Shown here in pieces: positions 25,573 to 34,005 of a DNA stretch of 48,802 bases. Source of the stretch: Polaromonas sp. (GTDB lineage Bacteria > Pseudomonadota > Gammaproteobacteria > Burkholderiales > Burkholderiaceae_C); contig NZ_JACDDD010000019.1 in assembly GCF_013817205.1 (NCBI RefSeq), forward strand, positions 1 to 48,802, written 5' to 3'. The notes under the pieces are model-generated. The model had not been told where the DNA came from. It was given only the letters and a program-made list of their open reading frames with translations, and made no database searches. The position numbers and the translations under genes are program-made. Within the stretch, counting starts at the first letter, position 1. Every line of letters starts with the position of its first letter.

Positions 25573-26424
25573 TCAGTCCTGCTGCTTGGCAAAAACATAA
25601 CCCACGCCGCGCACCGTGAGGATGCGTTTGGGGTCCTTGGCATCGACTTCGATGGCATTGCGGATGCGGCCCATGTGCACGTCAATGGAGCGGTCGAAGG
25701 CTTCGAGCTCGCGGCCGCGCACGGCTTCCATGATCTGGTCGCGGCTCAGCACGCGGCCCGCACGCTCAGCCAGCGCCACCAACAAGTCGAACTGGTAGGA
25801 GGTCAGCTCGCAGGTTTTGCCGCTGACTTGCACGGTGCGAGCGTCGCGGTCAATTTCGAGCGAGCCAAACCGCATGGTTTTCTGCGTGCCGGCGGCGCTG
25901 CCGCTTTCACCGCCGCGCCGCAGTACCGCGCGTATGCGGGCCAGCAGTTCACGCGGCTCGAAGGGTTTGGGCAGGTAGTCGTCGGCGCCTATCTCCAGCC
26001 CGACGATGCGGTCCATCGGGTCGCCTTTGGCGGTGAGCATCAGCACAGCGGTGCGGGCGCTGTCGCCGCCGAGGCTCTTGATGCGGCGGCAGACTTCCAG
26101 GCCATCCATGTCGGGCAGCATCAGATCGAGGATGACCAGGTCCGGCTTGCTAGTTTCCAGTGCTTCCAGTCCCTTGGCGCCGTCGGCGGCGTGGGTGAAG
26201 CCATAGCCCGATTTGCTGAGGTATTCGCCCACCATGGTTGCCAGGCGGGTATCGTCCTCGATCATCAAGAGTTGTTGCATCATGGTCTGGCTCGCTGAAC
26301 GTTGTGAGGAGGCAGAGCCAGTGTAGCGACTGGCGGTGTCGCTGTCAGGCACGAGCACATCTGCCCCCGTGAATGGGCTGGGGCCGTCGGCCGGGTGGTT
26401 GGTCGTGCTGCGGTGCTCGCTCAT
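25573..26424 (-). CDS. OmpR-family response regulator
   Basis: Receiver domain (about residues 49-165) with the acidic pair EDD at 56-58, phospho-Asp100 (VILDLMLPDMDG) and Lys in LPKPFEP, followed by a winged-helix output domain (about 185-280) ending VRGVGYVFAK. The chosen ATG (26422-26424) has GGAG six bases upstream and gives 283 residues with a 47-residue Ser/Thr-rich N-terminal extension. The internal ATGs at 26281-26283 and 26278-26280 would start directly at the receiver domain but lack a ribosome-binding site. Confidence 0.9.
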   Translation of the reverse strand: MSEHRSTTNHPADGPSPFTGADVLVPDSDTASRYTGSASSQRSASQTMMQQLLMIEDDTRLATMVGEYLSKSGYGFTHAADGAKGLEALETSKPDLVILDLMLPDMDGLEVCRRIKSLGGDSARTAVLMLTAKGDPMDRIVGLEIGADDYLPKPFEPRELLARIRAVLRRGGESGSAAGTQKTMRFGSLEIDRDARTVQVSGKTCELTSYQFDLLVALAERAGRVLSRDQIMEAVRGRELEAFDRSIDVHMGRIRNAIEVDAKDPKRILTVRGVGYVFAKQQD

Positions 26425-26529
26425 TGTGTTCTCCGTCAAAACCAGACAGACCATGCTGCGCGCGGCGCGACAAGTCGCGTTGAAGCGGCTGTAAAGTTAG
26501 GTAAACGGTTCCCGGACAAGGGTTTGGTT

Positions 26530-26587
26530 TGCTATGATTTCAATAGCTGTACACGCCCGTTCATCAAGGAATGTGAGGTGTTTTGTC
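26530..26587 (+). repeat. Dispersed repeat A at the 3' end of the AmpG-like gene
   Basis: TGCTATGATTTCAATAGCTG, then a CGCCC box, CAAGGAATGTGAGGTGTTTTG. The AmpG-like gene ends inside the copy (stop at 26564-26566). Confidence 0.6.
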
Positions 26588-27958
26588 CATGCGTGATGCC
26601 AGCCACACCAGCAGCAGGACCGGCACACCCAGCAGTGCCGTCGCGGTGAAGAACTGGGTGTAGCCGAAACTGTCCACGTAGCTGCCGGAATAACCGGCCA
26701 GGAACTTCGGCAGCAGCAGCATCATGGAGCTGAACAGGGCGTACTGCGTGGCCGAGTAGTTGATGTTGGTCAGGCTGGACAGGTAGGCGATGAAGGCGGC
26801 CGAGGCGATGCCGCTGGACAGGTTGTCGGCGGAGATCACAAAAACCAGCGCCTGCACGTCGTGCCCGCGCGAGCCCAGCCAGGCAAACAGCAGGTTGCTG
26901 GCGGCGCTCAGCACCGCGCCCAGCATCAGCACCTTCATCACGCCAAAACGCATGGCCAGCGCTCCGCCGACAAACGCACCGACCAGCGTCATGATCACGC
27001 CGTAGATCTTGGTAACGGTGGCCACCTCGTCCTTGGTGTAACCCATGTCGACATAAAAGGGGTTGGCCATGATGCCCATCACCACATCGCTGATGCGGTA
27101 AACCGCAATCAGCGCCAGGATCAGCAGCGCCTGTTTGCCGTAGCGGCGCAGGAAGTCGGCAAACGGCTCGACCAGCGCGCTCTTGAGCCATTCGGCGGCA
27201 TTGCGTGCGGGCGGCATCTCGCGCGGGGCCGGCTCCGGGGAAAACAGCACCGTCACCATGCCCAGCAGCATCGATGCAGCCATCACGAGGTAGGCGGTCT
27301 GCCATGCCCCCTGCTGGTAGCTGCCGGCCCCCGCCACCTCGGCGCGCGCGGCAATCCAGAGCACACCGGCGCCGGCCCAGATCATCGCGATGCGATAACC
27401 GGTCTGGTAAGTCGCGGCCAGTGCTGCCTGGCGGCGCGCATCGGCCGACTCGATGCGAAAGGCATCCAGCGCAATGTCCTGTGTCGCCGAGGCAAAGGCC
27501 ACGGCCAGCGCGCACCAGACCACCGGCAGCAAGGCGACTCGCGGATCGGTAAGCGCCATGCTGACCAGTGCGGCCATGATGATCGCCTGCGACAGCAGCA
27601 GCCAGCTGCGCCGGCGCCCGAGCAGACGCGTCAGTACCGGAATCGGCAACCGGTCCACCAGCGGTGCCCAGACCCACTTGAAGCCGTAAGCCAGCCCAAC
27701 CCAGCTCAGGTAACCAATGGTGGTGCGGTCAATGCCGGCTTCGCGCAGCCAGAAACTCAGGGTGCCGAACACCAGCAGCAGGGGCAGGCCGGCGGAAAAA
27801 CCCAGCAACAGCATGCGCAGCGTGGGCGCCTCAAGGTAAACCCTGAGCGTTTCGCCCCACCCGGGCTTAGGCGGCGTGCTTTCGGGCGGAAGGGCGACGG
27901 TTGAATGCGGCGGCGGCTGACGCGCGGCCTGCGTATTCCCGGGTACGGTATCACTCAT
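26564..27958 (-). CDS. AmpG-like MFS transporter (muropeptide permease family)
   Basis: MFS protein of about 12 helices resembling AmpG, which imports anhydro-muropeptides for peptidoglycan recycling. AmpG-type features are MLLLGFSAGLPLLLVFGTLSFWLREAGI, WVGLAYGFKWVWAPLVDRLP, ATQDIALDAFRIE and DNLSSGIASAAFIAYLSSLT. 464 residues from the ATG at 27956-27958; the frame continues upstream into the divergent protease gene but without family content. Head-to-head with the M48 gene, 37 bp apart. The final residues lie in repeat A. Confidence 0.85.
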   Translation of the reverse strand: MSDTVPGNTQAARQPPPHSTVALPPESTPPKPGWGETLRVYLEAPTLRMLLLGFSAGLPLLLVFGTLSFWLREAGIDRTTIGYLSWVGLAYGFKWVWAPLVDRLPIPVLTRLLGRRRSWLLLSQAIIMAALVSMALTDPRVALLPVVWCALAVAFASATQDIALDAFRIESADARRQAALAATYQTGYRIAMIWAGAGVLWIAARAEVAGAGSYQQGAWQTAYLVMAASMLLGMVTVLFSPEPAPREMPPARNAAEWLKSALVEPFADFLRRYGKQALLILALIAVYRISDVVMGIMANPFYVDMGYTKDEVATVTKIYGVIMTLVGAFVGGALAMRFGVMKVLMLGAVLSAASNLLFAWLGSRGHDVQALVFVISADNLSSGIASAAFIAYLSSLTNINYSATQYALFSSMMLLLPKFLAGYSGSYVDSFGYTQFFTATALLGVPVLLLVWLASRMDKTPHIP

Positions 27959-27995
27959 GCGGGAATAATACGCTGTGACCCTATCTGGAGATGCC

Positions 27996-28814
27996 ATGAG
28001 ACTTGCTTCAAAGCTGAACCTTGCCGCCCTGTCCGCGGCGCTCCTGCTGGGCGCGGCCCCTGCAATGGCCCAACGCGAAGGCGTTGAAGTGGGCAAAAAC
28101 TCCGGCTTCACCAAGCTGGTGCCGGCCGAGGAGATCGAACAGGCCTCCAGGCAGCAGTACGCCAAGATGATGCAGGAGGCTGCGGCGCAGAATGCGCTGG
28201 CCCCTCCCAACAATGCGCAACTGCAGCGCCTGCGCCGTATTGCCCAGCGCATCATCCCGCACGCCCAGACATGGAATCCGCGCGCCGGTGCCTGGCAGTG
28301 GGAAGTCAACCTGATCGGCAGCAAGCAAGTCAATGCCTTTTGCATGCCCGGTGGAAAAATCGCTTTCTACACCGGCATCCTTGAACAGTTGCAACTCACC
28401 GACGACGAAGTGGCGATGATCATGGGCCACGAGATGGCGCACGCGCTGCGCGATCACGCGCGTGAACGTATGGGCAAGTCGGCCGCCACCAGCATAGGCG
28501 CGGGCGTGCTGTCGCAGTTGTTCGGTCTGGGCGATCTGGGCCAGACAGTGGCCGGCTATGGCGTGCAGTTGCTCAACCTGCGCTTTGGCCGCGAGGATGA
28601 GTCCGAGGCCGACCTGGTCGGCATGGAGCTGGGTGCGCGCGCCGGATTCGATCCGCGCGCCGGCATCACGCTGTGGCAAAAAATGGGGGCAGCCAACAAA
28701 GGTGCACCGCCCCAGTGGCTGAGCACTCACCCGGCCGGCGGTACCCGGATCGCAGACATGGAGCGCAACCTGCCCCGTGTGATGCCGCTGTACGAGCGGG
28801 CACGCAAGGGATAA
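27996..28814 (+). CDS. Periplasmic M48-family zinc metallopeptidase
   Basis: Exported zinc protease of the BepA/LoiP/Oma1-like group. Signal peptide about residues 1-26, cleavage after AMA. Zinc motif HEMAH at about 145-149, third ligand Glu in EDESEADLVGM. 272 residues, with no TPR extension, so shorter than BepA. ATG at 27996 with GGAG seven bases upstream. Likely role in outer-membrane protein quality control, by family analogy. Shares a 37-bp divergent intergenic space with the AmpG-like gene. Confidence 0.9.
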   Translation: MRLASKLNLAALSAALLLGAAPAMAQREGVEVGKNSGFTKLVPAEEIEQASRQQYAKMMQEAAAQNALAPPNNAQLQRLRRIAQRIIPHAQTWNPRAGAWQWEVNLIGSKQVNAFCMPGGKIAFYTGILEQLQLTDDEVAMIMGHEMAHALRDHARERMGKSAATSIGAGVLSQLFGLGDLGQTVAGYGVQLLNLRFGREDESEADLVGMELGARAGFDPRAGITLWQKMGAANKGAPPQWLSTHPAGGTRIADMERNLPRVMPLYERARKG

Positions 28815-28902
28815 GCGTGATCGACGGCATCAGCACCCGGTCCGGCATGTTGGTGACCCTGACTCTGTTCGGACCACCGGCGGTGCCGCGTGAGCCGGCG
28901 CC

Positions 28903-29238
28903 ATGAACACAGCGCAGGAGCGGTTCAGGGCCTTTCTCGCGCTGCAGCGTGATGATTACCAGCGCGCGTTGCCGGAAAAACTGGCGCAGTTGCAGGCCCT
29001 GTGGGCGGGGCTGGATAAGGACGCTGCGCCGCCTGCTCTGAGCGAACTGGAGCGCCACGCGCATACCCTGGCCGGCACGGCAGGCACCCTGGGCTTTCGC
29101 GAAGTGGGCCTGGCGGCCAAATCGCTTGAAGAGTTGCTGGCCCGGGCGGGCGAGGGTGGGGCGGCACTCACGCCGGGGCAGCGCTCGGAGATATCCCTGG
29201 CCCTGGCTGCATTGCAGGCAAGCCTGCCGGCGGACTGA
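28903..29238 (+). CDS. Hpt (histidine phosphotransfer) domain protein
   Basis: Stand-alone 111-residue four-helix Hpt domain; the probable phospho-acceptor is His54 in [14 protein letters not shown]. It would relay phosphate between a hybrid kinase and a receiver. Located 69 bp before a single-domain receiver gene, suggesting the two work together; no hybrid kinase is nearby. Start ATG 28903 with no strong ribosome-binding site (GCCGGCGCC upstream). Confidence 0.85.
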   Translation: MNTAQERFRAFLALQRDDYQRALPEKLAQLQALWAGLDKDAAPPALSELERHAHTLAGTAGTLGFREVGLAAKSLEELLARAGEGGAALTPGQRSEISLALAALQASLPAD

Positions 29239-29307
29239 ACGGATAGATTGGTTGCGGGTATGTGGTTTGGACTGCATACTTGCCGCAGAGATTGACAAGG
29301 ACACCTG

Positions 29308-29697
29308 ATGCCCAAACCACTTGCCCGCATCCTGTATGTGGAAGACGAACCCGATATCCGCATGGTTGCCCAGATGGCGCTGGAAGCCGTCGGCGGTTTC
29401 ACCGTGATTGCCTGCGCTTCCGGCAGCGAGGCCCTGGCCGCCGCGCCCGGTGCAGCCGCTGACCTGCTGTTGCTGGACGTGATGATGCCAGGCATGGATG
29501 GGCCGAGCACGCTGAAAGCACTGCGTGAATTGCCCGCTACTGCGAATACGCCGGTGATTTTCATGACCGCCAAGGTGCAGGCCGCGGAAGTGGCCCAGTA
29601 CATGGCGCTGGGCGCCATTGAAGTCATCCACAAGCCGTTTGATCCGATGGAGCTGTCGGCCCAGATCGGCCGCATCTGGGAACTCAAGGGCGAGTGA
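29308..29697 (+). CDS. Single-domain (CheY-like) response regulator
   Basis: 129-residue receiver with acidic residues EDE (12-14), phospho-Asp57 in [13 protein letters not shown], Thr/Ser in MTAK and Lys in HKPFDP. No output domain, so it acts by protein-protein contact or as part of a phosphorelay with the upstream Hpt protein. ATG 29308 with AAGGACA upstream. A perfect hairpin follows at 29712-29731. Confidence 0.92.
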   Translation: MPKPLARILYVEDEPDIRMVAQMALEAVGGFTVIACASGSEALAAAPGAAADLLLLDVMMPGMDGPSTLKALRELPATANTPVIFMTAKVQAAEVAQYMALGAIEVIHKPFDPMELSAQIGRIWELKGE

Positions 29698-29711
29698 ACT
29701 GCGGGTGATCG

Positions 29712-29731
29712 CTGGCCGCCGGGACGGCCAG
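29712..29731 (+). other. Perfect 7-bp stem-loop after the receiver gene
   Basis: CTGGCCG / CGGCCAG with a 6-nt loop between the receiver and MFS genes. No T-run follows, so it is a stem-loop rather than a clear intrinsic terminator. Confidence 0.4.
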
Positions 29732-29755
29732 TGAAAGTTTGGGGACAATAGGTTA

Positions 29756-31372
29756 ATGCCTGATCCCACCCCCGGCGTCGACACACCTCCCGTTGCTTCT
29801 CCCAGGGCGCCTCCCCTGTCTGCCTGGGCGCCGCTGGGGTCCCCGGTGTTCCGGATGTTGTGGTTCACCTGGCTGACCGCCAACATCTGCATGTGGATGA
29901 ATGACGTCGCGGCCGCCTGGCTGATGACCTCGTTGACCACGTCACCGATCTGGGTGGCGCTGGTGCAATCCGCCTCGACCCTGCCTGTGTTTTTGCTGGG
30001 CCTGCCCAGCGGCGCACTGGCCGACATTCTGGATCGGCGGCGCTACTTCATCATCACGCAGTTCTGGGTGGCCGCAGTGGCGGTGATCCTGTGCATCACC
30101 ATCGTAATGGGCGGCATGACCGCGCCGTTGTTGCTGGCACTGACCTTTGCCAACGGCGTGGGGTTGGCGATGCGCTGGCCGGTGTTTGCCGCCATCGTGC
30201 CCGAGCTGGTGCCGCGCACGCAACTGCCGGCGGCGCTGGCGCTCAACGGTCTGGCCATGAATGCCTCGCGCATCATCGGGCCGCTGGTGGCCGGCGCGCT
30301 GATCGCCGGCGCTGGCAGCGAATATGTGTTTGTGCTGAACGCGATGTTGTCGCTGATTTCTGGCTTTGTCATCATGCGCTGGCGCCGCGAACATGTGCCC
30401 AGCCCACTGGGCCGCGAGCGCCTCATCAGCGCGATGCGCGTCGGCGTGCAGTTCGTGCGGCAGTCGGCCCGCCTGCGGGCGGTGATGCTGCGCGTGGCGC
30501 TGTTTTTCTTTCATTCCACTGCCTTGCTGGCCCTGTTGCCGCTGGTCGCGCGCAGGCTGGGCGGCGGCGCCGGCAGCTTCACGCTGCTGCTGGCGTCCAT
30601 GGGCGTGGGCGCGATCGCGCTGGTGTTTGTGCTGCCGCGCTTGCGTCAGCGCCTGTCACGTGATGCACTGGTGCTGGGTGGCGTGCTGCTGCAGTCCGTC
30701 GCCACCGCGCTGGTGGCCCTCGCGCCCCATGTGTACGTCGCCGCACCGGCGATGGCACTGGCCGGTGCGGCCTGGCTGGCCACGGCCAACACCTTGAGCG
30801 TGTCGGCCCAGGTTGCGCTGCCGGACTGGGTGCGGGCGCGCGGCATGTCCATCTTCCAGATGGCCATCATGGGCGCCAGCGCTGCCGGCGCGGCGGTCTG
30901 GGGTCAGGTGGCTACGCTGAGCAGCGTGCCGACCGCCATGCTGGTGGCGGCTTTGACCGGCGCGCTGGCCAACCTCGCCACCCAGTGGTTCTTCAAAGAC
31001 CGCAGCATCGAGGAAGACATGACACCCTCGCGCGAGTTCAAAGCGCCAAGCGCGGCAGCCCCGCCTCTGACCGGCCATGTACGGGTCACCATTGAGTACC
31101 AGATTGATCCGGCCAAGGCGGAGGAGTTTCGCGCGCTGATGCAGGAAAGCCGGCGCAGCCGCCTGCGCCAGGGCGCGCTGGCGTGGGAGCTGCTGCGCGA
31201 CATCACCGACCCCGGCCGTTACATTGAACAGATCACCGACGAGTCATGGACCGAACATTTGCGGCGCTTTGACCGCGTCACGGCGGGCGACGTCGCGCTG
31301 CGGGATCGCAAACTCGCATTTCATTTGCTGGACGCGCCGCCGGTGGTGTCGCGCAGTGTGGTGGAGGGCTAA
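29756..31372 (+). CDS. MFS exporter (MFS_3/EntS-like) with a C-terminal monooxygenase-like domain
   Basis: 538 residues. The MFS part (about 28-425) resembles the transmembrane secretion effector/EntS group ([62 protein letters not shown]). A soluble C-terminal segment (about 440-525) has the pattern of an antibiotic-biosynthesis-monooxygenase-like ferredoxin fold ([21 protein letters not shown] ... [23 protein letters not shown]). Such tails occur in this exporter subfamily; they may sense or modify substrate. Substrate unknown. ATG at 29756 has only weak upstream complementarity. Confidence 0.82.
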   Translation: MPDPTPGVDTPPVASPRAPPLSAWAPLGSPVFRMLWFTWLTANICMWMNDVAAAWLMTSLTTSPIWVALVQSASTLPVFLLGLPSGALADILDRRRYFIITQFWVAAVAVILCITIVMGGMTAPLLLALTFANGVGLAMRWPVFAAIVPELVPRTQLPAALALNGLAMNASRIIGPLVAGALIAGAGSEYVFVLNAMLSLISGFVIMRWRREHVPSPLGRERLISAMRVGVQFVRQSARLRAVMLRVALFFFHSTALLALLPLVARRLGGGAGSFTLLLASMGVGAIALVFVLPRLRQRLSRDALVLGGVLLQSVATALVALAPHVYVAAPAMALAGAAWLATANTLSVSAQVALPDWVRARGMSIFQMAIMGASAAGAAVWGQVATLSSVPTAMLVAALTGALANLATQWFFKDRSIEEDMTPSREFKAPSAAAPPLTGHVRVTIEYQIDPAKAEEFRALMQESRRSRLRQGALAWELLRDITDPGRYIEQITDESWTEHLRRFDRVTAGDVALRDRKLAFHLLDAPPVVSRSVVEG

Positions 31373-31407
31373 GGTTTTGTTGTGGCGCCCGGTGCGGTAG
31401 CAGATTT

Positions 31408-31482
31408 CCGTCGTGCTGAGCACGTCAAGCCTGGTTCGTGGGGGGGGCGCCCTTCGTTCCTTCGACAGGCTCAAGTTCGCCG
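31408..31482. repeat. REP-like paired palindromic repeat
   Basis: Two inward-facing units, TCGTGCTGAGCACGTCAAGC and CCTTCGACAGGCTCAAG, are separated by a G-run and GGGCGCCC. They resemble the widespread dispersed CCTTCGACAGGCTCAGG-type REP sequences. Lies 3' of the MFS gene in the convergent gap to xth. Confidence 0.55.
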
Positions 31483-31528
31483 GCCAACTGGGCGCCATGG
31501 CGCGTTGACGTCAGTAGCTGTGATTCTG

Positions 31529-31587
31529 TATCAAAACTGCCGTCAGCCCATAACTGACGGGTACAGATAGCTATTATTTCGATAGCA
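31529..31587 (-). repeat. Dispersed repeat A, 3' of xth
   Basis: Minus strand: TGCTATCGAAATAATAGCTA, then ATGGGCTGACGGCAGTTTTG. Between the xth stop and the REP-like pair. Confidence 0.6.
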
Positions 31588-31608
31588 AATGTGCCATCAA
31601 AACTGCCT

Positions 31609-32487
31609 CTACAGACTCAGGTCGTAATCGACGGTGATAGGCGCGTGGTCGGAAAAACGCTGCGCCCTGTAGATCGTTTCGCTTTTGGCAAGTGCTGCCA
31701 CGGCTGGCGTTGCCAGGTGGTAGTCCAGCCGCCAGCCAACGTTCTTGGCATAAGCCTGGCCGCGGTTGCTCCACCAGGTGTAGGCCTCGTCGGTGGTGCT
31801 GGGCTGCAGCTTGCGATAGACATCGACCATGCCGCCGCCGCGGGTGGCTTTTGTCGCGGGCCGGCCGGTGCCTTCGGTGAGGTCATCGAGCGCATCCTCG
31901 GCCGCCTCCGCATCACGCAGCAGTTCGGACATCCATGCGCGCTCCTCGGGCAGAAAGCCACTGTTCTTTTTATTGCCTTTGAAGTTTTTCAGGTCGATTT
32001 CCTGGTGTGCAATGTTGATGTCGCCGCACAGCACGAAGTCGCGGCTTTCTTTAAGTTGGGCCAAGTAAGGGTAAAACTCGGCCAGAAAGCGGAACTTGGC
32101 CGCCTGCCGGTCTTCGCCGGAGGAGCCGCTGGGAAAGTAGCAGCTGATGATGGACAGTTTGGGCGCCTGCTTGCGGCCGGGCCGGTCAAAGCGCAGCTCC
32201 ACATAGCGGCCTTCGGCATCAAACTCGTGTGAACCGTAGCCGGTGATCACGTCGCTGGGCTCGTGGCGGCTGTACACGGCGACGCCGGAATAACCCTTTT
32301 TCTCGGCAAAGTGAAAGTGGCCCTTGAGGCCGGCAATTTCTTCGAAGCGCCCGGCCACGTCAGCGGCCTGGGCCTTCAGTTCCTGCATGCAAATACAATC
32401 CGGCTGGGTCTGGGCCACCCATTCGGTCATGCCTTTGGTGGCGGCGGAACGGATGCCATTGAGGTTCAGGCTGGTCAACTTAAACAT
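31609..32487 (-). CDS. xth: Exodeoxyribonuclease III (AP endonuclease)
   Basis: Mg-dependent exonuclease/AP endonuclease of base excision repair. Catalytic residues visible: Glu36 in MQELKA, CGDINIAH (D, N), and SDHAPITVDY at the C-terminus. 292 residues, slightly longer than usual owing to an insertion (about 200-215, TEGTGRPATKATRGG) before VDVYRKL. ATG at 32485-32487; the frame runs far upstream through pyrE in antisense without family content. Its start is only 9 bp from the divergent pyrE start. Confidence 0.94.
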   Translation of the reverse strand: MFKLTSLNLNGIRSAATKGMTEWVAQTQPDCICMQELKAQAADVAGRFEEIAGLKGHFHFAEKKGYSGVAVYSRHEPSDVITGYGSHEFDAEGRYVELRFDRPGRKQAPKLSIISCYFPSGSSGEDRQAAKFRFLAEFYPYLAQLKESRDFVLCGDINIAHQEIDLKNFKGNKKNSGFLPEERAWMSELLRDAEAAEDALDDLTEGTGRPATKATRGGGMVDVYRKLQPSTTDEAYTWWSNRGQAYAKNVGWRLDYHLATPAVAALAKSETIYRAQRFSDHAPITVDYDLSL

Positions 32488-32496
32488 GGGACTCCA

Positions 32497-33255
32497 ATGA
32501 GCATAACAACGGGTGCACCAGCGCAGGACGGCATGTTGAACGACGAAGGCCGGGCGCTGGCGCAGGAATTCGTGCAGTTCGCGATCACGTCCGGCGTACT
32601 GCGCTTTGGCGAGTTCAAGACCAAGGCGGGCCGCATGAGCCCCTACTTTTTCAATGCAGGTCTGTTTGATGACGGTGCCAAGCTTGGTCGCCTCGCGCAA
32701 TTTTATGCGCGTGGTCTGCTGCTGGAAGAAAAAGCCTGCGGCCTGCAATTCGACATGATTTTTGGCCCCGCCTACAAGGGCATCCCGCTCGCCGCCGCTG
32801 TGGCTGTGGAACTGGCCCGGATGGGCCGCAATGTGCCGTTTGCCTATAACCGCAAGGAAGCCAAGGACCATGGCGAAGGTGGCACGCTGGTTGGTGCGCC
32901 AGTCAAGGGGCGGGTGCTGATCATCGACGACGTGATTTCGGCTGGCACCGCCACCCGCGAGTCGATTGCCATCATCCGCGCCGCTGGCGCGACGCCGCAT
33001 GCGGTGGCCATTGCGCTGGACCGTCAGGAAAAGGCGACGGAAAACGGGTTGGACGTCAACTACAGTGCCGTGCAATACGTTAACAATCAACTGGGACTGC
33101 ACGTTTTCGCGATTGCCCGATTGACCGACTTGCTGCAGTATCTGGAAAAGGCGGTTCCCGTGGCACAGGACAGCGGGGGACCGAACGGCGACGATGGGCT
33201 TCAGACCCATTACCAGCACGTCCTGGCGTACCGACAACGTTACGGCGTTGATTGA
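32497..33255 (+). CDS. pyrE: Orotate phosphoribosyltransferase
   Basis: Transfers phosphoribose from PRPP to orotate in pyrimidine synthesis. PRPP-binding motif VLIIDDVISAGTATRES, plus FGPAYKGIPLAAA, FAYNRKEAKDHGEGG and the N-terminal KTKAGRMSPYFFNAG. 252 residues from the ATG at 32497, longer than the usual 213-225 because of a C-terminal extension (about 215-252, after ITLLQYLEK-like LLQYLEK). Followed after 12 bp by the DUF4124-like gene. Confidence 0.95.
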   Translation: MSITTGAPAQDGMLNDEGRALAQEFVQFAITSGVLRFGEFKTKAGRMSPYFFNAGLFDDGAKLGRLAQFYARGLLLEEKACGLQFDMIFGPAYKGIPLAAAVAVELARMGRNVPFAYNRKEAKDHGEGGTLVGAPVKGRVLIIDDVISAGTATRESIAIIRAAGATPHAVAIALDRQEKATENGLDVNYSAVQYVNNQLGLHVFAIARLTDLLQYLEKAVPVAQDSGGPNGDDGLQTHYQHVLAYRQRYGVD

Positions 33256-33267
33256 GGAGTCAAGCAT

Positions 33268-33927
33268 ATGCCCCTGCAGCTGAACACTGCGACCCTGCTA
33301 GCCGTCTCCCTGTGCAGTCTGGCAGTGGCGCAACCAGCGTCGTCGGGCATCTACAGTTGCATTGACGGCAAGGGTCGCAGGATCACGGCCGACCGGCCGA
33401 TTGCGGAATGTATGGACCGCACGCAAAAGCAGCTCTCGGGCTCGGGCATGGTCAAGCGCGAAATTGCCCCCATGCTGACAACCGATGAGCGTGCAGCGGT
33501 GGAGGTCAAGGAAAAGGCCGCCGCCGAGCAGAGGGCGCGGGAAGCCGAGGAGAAAAAGCGCGACCGTGCCCTGTTGACACGCTACCCGGACCGTGCCGCG
33601 CACGACAAGGAGCGCGCCGCAGCCTTGGTCCAGGTCGAGGAAGCCATCAAGGCTTCGGTCAAACGCGCCCAGGAACTGGTCGAGCAGCGCAAGGCCATCC
33701 AGGGCGAGCTTGAGTTTTACAAGGCCACGCCAGGCCGCGCGCCGATCTCCCTGAAGCGCCGGCTGGACGAAAACGACAGCAGTGTGGCCGAGCAAAAGCG
33801 TTTTATGGCCGAGCAGGAGGCGGAGAAAAAACGCGTGAACCAGCGTTTTGATGACCAGCTCGCCAAGCTCAGACCGTTCTGGAGCGAGGCCACAGCAGCG
33901 GCTTCTGCCAACGCGGCAAAAAGATGA
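33268..33927 (+). CDS. Exported DUF4124-like protein with coiled coil
   Basis: Secreted/periplasmic protein of unknown function. Signal peptide about 1-21 (cleavage near VAQ). A DUF4124-like segment follows (SSGIYSCIDGKGRRITADRPI, two Cys), then a long charged helical/coiled-coil region (about 70-215, rich in Glu, Lys, Ala and Arg). 219 residues; ATG with GGAG upstream. Likely cotranscribed with pyrE. Confidence 0.8.
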   Translation: MPLQLNTATLLAVSLCSLAVAQPASSGIYSCIDGKGRRITADRPIAECMDRTQKQLSGSGMVKREIAPMLTTDERAAVEVKEKAAAEQRAREAEEKKRDRALLTRYPDRAAHDKERAAALVQVEEAIKASVKRAQELVEQRKAIQGELEFYKATPGRAPISLKRRLDENDSSVAEQKRFMAEQEAEKKRVNQRFDDQLAKLRPFWSEATAAASANAAKR

Positions 33928-33936
33928 GTTTCAGAT

Positions 33937-33992
33937 AAAAAATGACTTCCGCCCTTGCTGATTGGGCGTGAGTAGCTACTATTTTTGTAGCA
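33937..33992 (-). repeat. Dispersed repeat A, between the DUF4124-like gene and gatB
   Basis: Minus strand TGCTACAAAAATAGTAGCTA, CACGCCC and AAGGGCGGAAGTCATTTTTT. It starts 14 bp past the gatB stop, in the convergent gap. Confidence 0.6.
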
Positions 33993-34005
33993 CCCCGAAG
34001 CCGCT

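Noticed and set aside
27959..28345. Upstream extension of the AmpG-like gene
   Set aside because: It is antisense to the M48 signal peptide and N-terminal region and lacks membrane-transporter features.
28666..30027. 453-codon minus-strand open frame across the Hpt, receiver and MFS genes
   Set aside because: It runs antisense to three genes with clear domains and shows no family motif of its own.
32488..33267. Upstream extension of xth through pyrE
   Set aside because: Exonuclease III motifs begin at the ATG at 32485-32487; the extension is antisense to pyrE.
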